8,939 nucleotides of DNA. Origin: JABWBP01 sp964522165 (GTDB lineage: Bacteria; Calditrichota; Calditrichia; RBG-13-44-9; J075). This document shows, piece after piece, positions 1-5,199 of this stretch; positions within the stretch are counted from its first letter, which is position 1; each line of letters starts with the position of its first letter. The stretch is from the NCBI GenBank assembly GCA_964522165.1, contig CAZFVV010000192.1:1-8939 (forward strand). The letters are read 5' to 3'. A program made the translations under genes and the position numbers. The notes under the pieces were generated by a model. The model was not told where the DNA came from. It was given only the letters and a program-made list of their open reading frames with translations, and did no database searches.

Positions 1-12
1 GCGCTTCGCGCC

Positions 13-54
13 ACCCTCCCCTTCCCTCTCCTGTAGGAGAGGGAAGGGGAGGGT
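13..54. repeat. Perfect 20-bp inverted repeat (hairpin) with 2-nt loop
   Basis: Arms 13-32 (pyrimidine-rich, C/T only apart from the first base) and 35-54 (purine-rich) are perfectly complementary over 20 bp around the dinucleotide GT at 33-34. A long perfect arm with almost no loop suggests a cruciform or a dispersed REP-like palindrome rather than a classical terminator, because no T run follows on either strand. It lies in gene-free DNA at the window edge, about 150 bp beyond the 3' end of the peptidase gene. The all-purine/all-pyrimidine arms could also form triplex DNA. Its family cannot be named from this sequence alone. Confidence 0.85.
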
Positions 55-69
55 TTGGGTGGGGATGGG
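51..69 (+). other. G-quadruplex motif
   Basis: Four guanine runs (51-53, 57-59, 61-64, 67-69) are separated by loops of 3, 1 and 2 nt, which fits the canonical G3+N1-7 pattern. Further G runs at 41-43 and 46-49, inside the hairpin arm, could substitute. The motif starts within the right arm of the 13-54 hairpin, so the two structures would compete. Folding is predicted from pattern only. Confidence 0.6.
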
Positions 70-150
70 TGAGGTTAGAAACTGCCGAGGAGCCTTCACT
101 TATTGAACATTCTCAAATGTCCCGTGATAGTACATGCTCTTTAGTGTTTT

Positions 151-201
151 AGTAACACTACCGAAACACTTGAACACCATAACACAAGAACACTAAAACA
201 C
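151..201. repeat. Short tandem array, 8-nt unit (ACAC-ended word)
   Basis: Five consecutive octamers (162-169, 170-177, 178-185, 186-193, 194-201) each end in ACAC with four variable leading bases, for example CGAAACAC, TTGAACAC and TAAAACAC. A sixth copy lies at 151-158, out of register by 3 nt. Read on the minus strand the core is GTGTT. The array ends one base before the minus-strand stop codon of the peptidase gene (203-205). A small 6-bp hairpin (143-148 with 154-159) overlaps its far edge. The conserved core with variable flanks is the same design as the 7-nt arrays elsewhere in the window. Confidence 0.8.
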
Positions 202-202
202 C

Positions 203-2293
203 CTACTTCAACGCCTTCAACGCTCTTTCGGTTGTGGTTAAGAGCGCCTCCGCGCCTACCGGCTGGCCGGCAGCGTTTTTCATCCACAAATCCGGAATCA
301 CCCGCCCGTAGGTGGTCATGCGCTCGAATTCCGCGCCGAGGTCGCCGGATTGCTTCACCTGCTCCTCCACCTGGTGGGCGATCAGGTGGCCGATGGGATA
401 ATCGGGAAGGTAGAGGAAGGAGTGGATCATGTGGGAATAAATCCCCAACAGCGCCACGTCTTTCTGCTTGAACACCGCGGCGTAGTAGCGATTCCAAATC
501 TCCCTGGCGATGGCCAGGGTCGCTTCTTTCAGTTGCCCGGGGGTTGCCCCGGGATGCTGGTACATCCAGCGCCACACCGCCATGTCCACTAACGCCACCG
601 CGGCGATTTCGCAGGTTGCCCAGTAGTCATTCAGGGTCTTCAGCGCCTCGCTCCGGGCGTCCGGTTTGGCAAGCCCTAACAGTTCCATATCTTTTGCCTG
701 GAACACAAAGGCCATCGCCTCGGTGAAGGCGGTATTGGGAACCCCGCGCAGGAAGAAATTATCCACGTCATAAAGCGAGAAGGTCTGTTCCACGTTGTGC
801 CCCAACTCGTGGATGGCGATGTTGTAGCCTTTGTAGTCCATGCCCGCTTTGCCCACCCGGGTGCGCAGGTGGGATTTGGCGGAGCGCATTCCCGCGCCCC
901 AGGCGTGGCCGGAGCCGCGCGCCGGGTCCACCACGATGTGGTTCGCCAGGTAGCGGGCGCGTTCCGGCGAAAAGCCTAATTTCCGCAGAATCTCGGGCAG
1001 GTCTTTTTCGAACGCTTCGGCAGAGGGATATTTTTCGGCCACGATTTTATCCAGTTCCGCCTCGCCATAAGCGCCGCGGGGCCGGAAGCCGTTGTACCAG
1101 ATGTCGAACGGTTCCAGGGAGCGCCCTAACCGTTTTTCGATCAACTTGGCGATTTGGGGTAGCAGGGGAGAGGAGAGCAGCGCTTCGAACATCGCCTGCA
1201 CCCGCGCTTCGGGGATTTCCCGGTCGATCTCGAAGCGCCGGGCGATGTGGGTCGGCGCGGTAGGCCAGTAGGGATCCGCCTGGCGCGCCGCCAGGAAGGT
1301 GTTCAGCAGCACCCGGTAGCGGGTATCCGGTTCGGAGTCATTGCTGATTTTCATATCCGCGGGAGCGGGTTGATCCGAATCCTGCGCCGCCGCCGGTTTC
1401 ACTTCGTTCTTGAAGGGATTCCAGTCCACGTGAGGATTATCCACTGCCGCCGCGGGAATGGTCTGGGTGACGATCCGCTCCATCACCTTCTGGATCATGC
1501 GCTGGCGGGCCAGCCCCTCTTTCCCGGCGCTGTACTGCGCCTTGATCTCGTCGCGCAGGTTCCAGTGGGAGAGCAGGCGCAGTTTGGGCGGGAAAAGCCG
1601 CTCGCCTTTGTCATTCAGCAAATGGTGCATCCAGATATTGTATTCGGCGATGTACTGGTCCGCCTCCGCGGTCGCCCGGGCAATGGCCAGGTTCACCTCC
1701 GCGGGAACCCGGCTGGCAAAGCGCTGCGCCAGGCGCGCCTCCGCCCAATGCCGGCGAGTCCATTTTTCACCCTCGCTCAGACGCTCCTGCAAGGTGGTGA
1801 GGGGGAAATTCAGCAGCGCCACGAAGGCGAGCTTGTTCTCGAAGAAATCATCGGCCAGGTGCGCGGAAGGGTCGTACCCGGCAAAGATTTGGTCGAAGGG
1901 CAGGATAGGGCCGAGGTCCAGGTCGGATTGCTTGCGCAGCTCTAACATAATTTCATTCAGATGCCCTTCGAAGGCTTCGGAAATATTCTGGAAGCGCTCG
2001 AACATCGCGTCTAAGGTGGCCTGATCGCCGGCAAAGTGGGTGCGCACGAAATCCTCGAAGGCAGCGGCGTCGCCGTCGGATTCGCGCCACAGGCTGGCGG
2101 CCTGCTGCATTCCCCGCAGCAGCCGGGGGCGCTGGCTTTCGCCGTATTTGTTGAGCAATTCGGTCTCTAATTTGGCCATAGATTCTTCCAAACCGGGAAG
2201 CCGGGCAGTTTGGGCGCCGCCCCGGTCAAAGTTCGAGATGAAGAAAAATACCGCACATAATAGCGCGATCAAATTAAGGTTGAGAAAATTCAT
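203..2293 (-). CDS. Secreted M3/M2-like zinc metallopeptidase (gluzincin)
   Basis: 696 aa. An N-terminal hydrophobic stretch (about residues 3-20) followed by GGA-Q around 25-28 looks like a signal peptide, though it lacks N-terminal positive charge and could be an anchor. The zinc site is HELGH with H495, E496 and H499. A second glutamate, E525 in FTEAMAF, lies 26 residues after the second histidine, the spacing seen in clan MA(E) families such as M3 oligopeptidases and M2 (compare HExGH...FVEAPSQ and FHEAIGD). The long, mostly helical N-terminal part also suits M3-like folds. A Pro/Ala/Asp-rich stretch near residues 298-325 looks like a linker or insertion. The start ATG has an AAGGA ribosome site 7 nt upstream (2301-2305). 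Expected role: zinc-dependent hydrolysis of peptides outside the cytoplasm; substrate unknown. The exact MEROPS family is uncertain. It is a single gene with its own intergenic regions on both sides. Confidence 0.85.
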   Translation of the reverse strand: MNFLNLNLIALLCAVFFFISNFDRGGAQTARLPGLEESMAKLETELLNKYGESQRPRLLRGMQQAASLWRESDGDAAAFEDFVRTHFAGDQATLDAMFERFQNISEAFEGHLNEIMLELRKQSDLDLGPILPFDQIFAGYDPSAHLADDFFENKLAFVALLNFPLTTLQERLSEGEKWTRRHWAEARLAQRFASRVPAEVNLAIARATAEADQYIAEYNIWMHHLLNDKGERLFPPKLRLLSHWNLRDEIKAQYSAGKEGLARQRMIQKVMERIVTQTIPAAAVDNPHVDWNPFKNEVKPAAAQDSDQPAPADMKISNDSEPDTRYRVLLNTFLAARQADPYWPTAPTHIARRFEIDREIPEARVQAMFEALLSSPLLPQIAKLIEKRLGRSLEPFDIWYNGFRPRGAYGEAELDKIVAEKYPSAEAFEKDLPEILRKLGFSPERARYLANHIVVDPARGSGHAWGAGMRSAKSHLRTRVGKAGMDYKGYNIAIHELGHNVEQTFSLYDVDNFFLRGVPNTAFTEAMAFVFQAKDMELLGLAKPDARSEALKTLNDYWATCEIAAVALVDMAVWRWMYQHPGATPGQLKEATLAIAREIWNRYYAAVFKQKDVALLGIYSHMIHSFLYLPDYPIGHLIAHQVEEQVKQSGDLGAEFERMTTYGRVIPDLWMKNAAGQPVGAEALLTTTERALKALK

Positions 2294-2316
2294 GGGAGAG
2301 TCCTTGGGGTTTTAGG

Positions 2317-2330
2317 TTATCACAGGATAA
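2317..2330. promoter_or_regulatory. Small palindrome upstream of the peptidase gene
   Basis: TTATC (2317-2321) and GATAA (2326-2330) form a 5-bp inverted repeat around ACAG, followed by a run of seven G (2331-2337). It lies 24-37 nt upstream of the peptidase start codon, where an operator or promoter element would be expected. No convincing -35/-10 pair was found with it, so an operator role is only a possibility. Confidence 0.25.
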
Positions 2331-2348
2331 GGGGGGGAATTGGAAAGC

Positions 2349-2437
2349 GTGTAGTGTGAAACGTGAGGCGTGAAACGTGATTTCCTGCTCTATACGCCTT
2401 ACCCCTCGCGCATTACGTTTCACGTTTCACGCTCCGC
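2349..2437. repeat. Two head-to-head 7-nt arrays forming an imperfect palindrome (GTGAAAC word)
   Basis: Plus-strand units run in exact 7-nt register from 2349 to 2383 (five units, best copy GTGAAAC at 2356-2362 and 2370-2376). After a 5-nt centre (2384-2388), seven units run from 2389 to 2437 in exact 7-nt register and carry the reverse complement GTTTCAC (2417-2423, 2424-2430). The best-matching segments, 2368-2380 and 2420-2432, are perfect 13-bp inverted copies separated by 39 nt. The array begins 32 nt beyond the stop of the Rho_N-like gene and fills most of the intergenic space before the peptidase gene. It could fold into a large hairpin in RNA. Confidence 0.8.
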
Positions 2438-2469
2438 CAATTGTCAAGCAGAAAAGCCGCCGCCATCGC

Positions 2470-2793
2470 CTACACCATGGCTCTGCGCAGCTGGTTCTTC
2501 AGCTTTTTGATCTGCTTGCGAACCTCTTTTAGTTTTTTACTGTCATGGGCTTCCAGGGCGGCGGCGCGTTCCTGTTTCAGCGCCTTGATTTGTCCTTTGA
2601 CGCTGGTCTTGTCCAGGCCCACTACTTTGTGGTGCTCGTGCATGTCGATGTTCAGGGCCTGGCAGATGGCCGCCAGCAGGTGCTCTTTATTCAACTGGGT
2701 ATAGCCTTGCACCGCCTCGTGTTGAATCCCGGCGGCGATTTCCCGGAGCTGGGCCACGGTTTTGACCTTCAGATCGTGAAAGGTGTATTCCAT
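2470..2793 (-). CDS. Small Rho_N-like domain protein with C-terminal coiled coil
   Basis: 107 aa. Residues about 8-48 (LKVKTVAQLREIA ... GYTQLNKEHLLAAICQAL) match the helix-turn pattern of the Rho termination factor N-terminal (Rho_N/SAP-like) fold, a nucleic-acid-binding module. Residues about 65-105 are rich in Lys, Glu, Gln, Leu and Ala and look like a basic coiled coil. There is no Rho ATPase domain, and the length suits a stand-alone Rho_N protein. The ATG has a strong AGGAGG site (2800-2805) six nt upstream, placed inside the last codons of the DinB-like gene whose stop is 2 nt away, so the two are co-transcribed and translationally coupled. Inferred role: cytoplasmic RNA or DNA binding, perhaps dimeric; the target is unknown. 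Ending MV at the stop, it appears complete. Confidence 0.75.
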   Translation of the reverse strand: MEYTFHDLKVKTVAQLREIAAGIQHEAVQGYTQLNKEHLLAAICQALNIDMHEHHKVVGLDKTSVKGQIKALKQERAAALEAHDSKKLKEVRKQIKKLKNQLRRAMV

Positions 2794-2805
2794 TTTTATC
2801 CTCCT
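2794..2805 (-). promoter_or_regulatory. Ribosome site inside the upstream gene (translational coupling)
   Basis: The AGGAGG at 2800-2805 supplies the ribosome site for the Rho_N-like gene and also encodes the terminal Gly-Gly of the DinB-like protein. The DinB stop codon TAA (2796-2798) ends 2 nt before the next ATG. A ribosome finishing the first gene would be placed on the second start. Confidence 0.75.
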
Positions 2806-3308
2806 GTTTTTGAGATCATTTCAGAGATGATATGAGTGGCGTTTTCCCACTCTTTCAGCGGGGCCGGCCAGTTACGGTCCCGGGCGCGGCGCAGGTACAC
2901 CATTTGCGCCAGGTGATAAAGATAGTGCTGGCCGATATGCAGAATAACTCCTCCCAGGGTTTCATGCTCCCCGGCGTCGGGGGCCTGGCTGCGGCGGGCT
3001 AATTCGGAATCATCCCGGCAGTTTTCCAGGATGGCTTCGATTTGCCGGTGAACGATCTTCAAATTGTGCAGAATATCTTCTACCGTTCCACCTTTCGGGT
3101 CCACGGCCTCCGGCGGATACCCCAACCGCCCTAAAAACCAGTTATCCACCCGGATCAAATGGCGCATGATCTCGCCGATGGAGCGCGATTCCGGGGCCGG
3201 TTTCCAGCGCAGGTGTTCATCGGGAATATCCTCCACCACCCGGTAGAGCGGCGCGGCGCAGGCGCGGTAAATTTCCAGGATGTGCTGGGCGCGGTTATTT
3301 CTTTTCAT
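2796..3308 (-). CDS. DinB-like (DUF664-type) metal-binding four-helix protein
   Basis: 170 aa, the usual length for the DinB/YfiT-like superfamily. The family's metal-binding histidines are visible: H50 in the second helix (RHLIRVDNWFLG) and H128 and H132 in the HIGQHYLYHLAQ motif near the C-terminus, with H124 one turn earlier. Members are cytoplasmic four-helix bundles that bind a divalent metal. Some are thiol-dependent transferases (bacillithiol or mycothiol S-transferases), but many have no known substrate and none can be assigned here. It is the first gene of a two-gene operon with the Rho_N-like gene. The start ATG has no clear ribosome site, while a promoter-like sequence ends only 9 nt upstream, so the message may be nearly leaderless. 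Confidence 0.85.
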   Translation of the reverse strand: MKRNNRAQHILEIYRACAAPLYRVVEDIPDEHLRWKPAPESRSIGEIMRHLIRVDNWFLGRLGYPPEAVDPKGGTVEDILHNLKIVHRQIEAILENCRDDSELARRSQAPDAGEHETLGGVILHIGQHYLYHLAQMVYLRRARDRNWPAPLKEWENATHIISEMISKTGG

Positions 3309-3317
3309 CGCATCAGA

Positions 3318-3346
3318 AATATAAAGAGGCTGAGACCTGTAACCAA
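3318..3346 (-). promoter_or_regulatory. Candidate sigma70-type promoter for the DinB-like/Rho_N-like operon
   Basis: On the minus strand, TTGGTT (3341-3346) is followed after 17 nt by TATATT (3318-3323). The -10 matches TATAAT at five of six positions; the -35 matches at three of six. The expected transcription start would fall within about 3 nt of the ATG at 3308, which agrees with the lack of a ribosome site there and suggests a leaderless transcript. Confidence 0.4.
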
Positions 3347-3366
3347 GAGCCGGGAAATAAACGCCG

Positions 3367-3436
3367 CAACTCCAAACTCACAACTCAAAGCTCGAAACTC
3401 AAAACCGGCAACTCACAACTCGAAACTCATAACTCG
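3367..3436. repeat. Ten-unit 7-nt tandem array (AACTC word)
   Basis: Ten consecutive units fill 3367-3436 in exact 7-nt register with no insertion. The consensus is (C/A/T)AACTC(A/G), for example CAACTCA, AAACTCA and TAACTCG. Two units are more diverged (AAGCTCG at 3388-3394 and AAACCGG at 3402-3408). The last two units overlap the 3' end of the transglycosylase gene: its stop codon (3427-3429) and last two codons (Glu-Leu) lie inside the array. This is the cleanest of the five arrays in the window. Confidence 0.9.
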
Positions 3437-4923
3437 ATAAACTTCTGATAATCCCGGTAGCGTTCCAGGATTTCCGCCACGTAATTGACCGGCTCCTCGC
3501 CGCGGCAGTATCCGAATTGCACCACTTCATCCTGGAAGTATTTCTCATCCGCCTTTTTTAGCAAAAGCTCCGCCACGTTATTTTCCCAGCGATTGGGGTC
3601 TTTATTGAACTTTTGAGCCAGCCGCCGGGCGTCTTCCAGGTGTCCCGGGCCGGCATTGTAAGAGGCCAGGGCAAATTTTAGCCTTTCGGTAGAATCGGGA
3701 ATGGCGCGCCAGTATTCCCAAAGCCGGGCCAGGTATTTCACGCCGCCGGCAAGGTTCTGCCGGGGATCATGAGGGTTTTTGACCCCTACTTCTTTCGCTG
3801 TTAAAGGCATTAGCTGCATCAAACCCTGCGCCCCGGCCCAGGATTTTGCCTGGGGATCGAACTGCGATTCCTGGTAAACCTGGGAAGCGAGCAAGCGCCA
3901 GTCCCAATTCAATTGCCGGGCATGCTCTTTGATAAAATCATCATAAGGGGAAATTTTGTTACCTCCCATGGAAAAGAATTCGCTTTTCACCCGCTGGCTG
4001 AAAAATCGCTTATTCAGGTAATATTTATCATACAATACATTGTAGGTAGGCTCGATCTTGATTTTTTTGAGCCAGCGGTTTACCGCTTCCCGCAAGTGGG
4101 GAGAATTCTTGCGCACCGCCCAGCCGATCCGCTGCGGCAGGCTGAGCGGGGTATGAATGTCGATATTCGCATAATAAGCCACGTTGATTAGCGCCAGGTT
4201 GTCATCTGCCACGGTATATTCGATCTCTCCCCGGGCTACCCTGCGGATCAACTCTTCGGTGGATACGTCCCCCGCCGCCTCGTTGATTTCGATATCGCCG
4301 CCGATCTCATCACATAAATTCACCAGGCGCGCATAATAAGAAGAGCCTTTGCGCACGTACACTCTTTTCCCAATCAAGTCCACCGGGTTGGTGATGATCA
4401 TCTTTTCGATTTCGTGGCGTTTCAAATCCAGCCACCTATCCGGCAGCCGCTGCACCAGAACCTGGCGCACCAGGGTATGATAATCGGTAAAGCTGACTTT
4501 TTCCATGCGCTTTTTGGTGATGGTCAAATTGTAGGCCACGATGTCGCACTTGCCCTGGTTGAGCAGGTTGAAGATTTCATCCAGGTTGCGGGCGATGACG
4601 ATCTCCAATTCCAACCCCAGGTCATCGGCCAGCAGTTTGAGCAGCTCGTATTCGAATCCCAGCGGCTCTCCCTTGTATATAAAATAACTGTTCGCGTTAT
4701 AGCCGGTCAACGCGATCAGCCGCCCCCGTTTTTTGATCTCCGCCAGGTCGATATCCACCTGCGGTTCGCTGATTTCCAGAAAAGCAGGCTGGCGCGAGGC
4801 GTCAATTGATGCTTTTTCGGTCGTTAGCGAATCGCCGGAAGCAGCACGGAATTGCTCCGTCTGCGTTTCATTGCAACTGCAGATCAATATGGCTATCAGG
4901 ATAGATTTGAACCAGATTTTCAT
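3427..4923 (-). CDS. mltF: MltF-like lytic murein transglycosylase (solute-binding domain plus SLT domain)
   Basis: 498 aa, close to the MltF length of about 520. N-terminal signal with a plausible lipobox, ICS-C, giving Cys17 as the lipid-modified residue, so an outer- or inner-membrane lipoprotein facing the periplasm is likely. Residues about 62-305 form a family-3 solute-binding domain (RGRLIALTGYNANSYF, then GFEYELLKLLADDLG and CDIVAYNLTIT), which in MltF senses or allosterically controls activity. Residues about 325-475 form the SLT lysozyme-like domain with catalytic E352 in QESQFDP, then AQGLMQLMP (365-373) and YNAGPGH (422-428). It cleaves the MurNAc-GlcNAc bond, forming 1,6-anhydro ends, in peptidoglycan turnover. 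The start has AAGGAGG 9 nt upstream (4933-4939). The last two codons and the stop lie in a heptad array, so the C-terminal tail may have been remodelled by it. Single gene, no obvious operon partner. Confidence 0.88.
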   Translation of the reverse strand: MKIWFKSILIAILICSCNETQTEQFRAASGDSLTTEKASIDASRQPAFLEISEPQVDIDLAEIKKRGRLIALTGYNANSYFIYKGEPLGFEYELLKLLADDLGLELEIVIARNLDEIFNLLNQGKCDIVAYNLTITKKRMEKVSFTDYHTLVRQVLVQRLPDRWLDLKRHEIEKMIITNPVDLIGKRVYVRKGSSYYARLVNLCDEIGGDIEINEAAGDVSTEELIRRVARGEIEYTVADDNLALINVAYYANIDIHTPLSLPQRIGWAVRKNSPHLREAVNRWLKKIKIEPTYNVLYDKYYLNKRFFSQRVKSEFFSMGGNKISPYDDFIKEHARQLNWDWRLLASQVYQESQFDPQAKSWAGAQGLMQLMPLTAKEVGVKNPHDPRQNLAGGVKYLARLWEYWRAIPDSTERLKFALASYNAGPGHLEDARRLAQKFNKDPNRWENNVAELLLKKADEKYFQDEVVQFGYCRGEEPVNYVAEILERYRDYQKFIEL

Positions 4924-5154
4924 TACTCAAATCCTCCTTATATCGTTTAATGTTCAATTGATAAACCCCAGCATCGATTTTTGCCCGCCTGCGTTGGCCC
5001 TCGCCAGTGCTGGTTGGGGGATAAAATAACACCGCTAAACGGAAATCGCCGCTGGTACTCACGAATCAAATCCAACTTCACGGATTATGGAAATCAAGAT
5101 ACAACATCTTTCTTTAATATCAAATATGGCGGATTTTTTTAAATATCACCGCAC
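4924..5154. other. Intergenic region upstream of the mltF-like gene
   Basis: No gene is supported here. It holds the strong ribosome site of the transglycosylase gene (4933-4939) and a candidate minus-strand promoter (5096-5123), which would leave a 5' leader of about 165 nt. No riboswitch or structured leader was recognised by eye. A GTG-started minus-strand frame from 5062 runs into the transglycosylase gene in another frame and looks spurious. Confidence 0.5.
5096..5123 (-). promoter_or_regulatory. Candidate sigma70-type promoter for the mltF-like gene
   Basis: On the minus strand TTGATA (5118-5123, five of six matches to TTGACA) is followed after 16 nt by TATCTT (5096-5101, four of six matches to TATAAT). 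It is the best pair seen by eye in the intergenic region, but the long leader it implies makes it uncertain. Confidence 0.3.
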
Positions 5155-5196
5155 TTTTCACTTTCCATTTTTCACTTTCCATTTTCCATTTTTCAC
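5155..5196. repeat. Six-unit 7-nt tandem array (TTTTCAC / TTTCCAT words)
   Basis: Six consecutive heptamers lie in exact register: TTTTCAC at 5155, 5169 and 5190, and TTTCCAT at 5162, 5176 and 5183. Degenerate copies flank them (5148-5154 and 5197-5203). The degenerate unit at the right end contains the stop codon (5200-5202) of the SulP transporter gene. On the minus strand the words read GTGAAAA and ATGGAAA, immediately downstream of that gene. Confidence 0.9.
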
Positions 5197-5199
5197 CTC

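Noticed and set aside
13..54. Rho-independent terminator for the peptidase gene
   Set aside because: The hairpin is perfect but no T run follows on either strand, and it is about 150 nt beyond the stop codon.
141..575. Minus-strand 144-aa frame
   Set aside because: It overlaps the peptidase gene in another frame, has a low-complexity Arg/Pro/Gly composition, and its end is translated from the 8-nt array.
1247..2024. Two long plus-strand frames antisense to the peptidase gene
   Set aside because: They are shadows of a GC-biased real gene; no domain was recognised and no ribosome site was sought or needed to explain them.
3367..3436. CRISPR array
   Set aside because: Units are 7 nt with no spacers; this is a direct tandem array.
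4868..5062. Minus-strand 64-aa frame overlapping the mltF-like start
   Set aside because: GTG start with only weak ribosome-site support, no recognisable domain, and its end overlaps the real gene out of frame.
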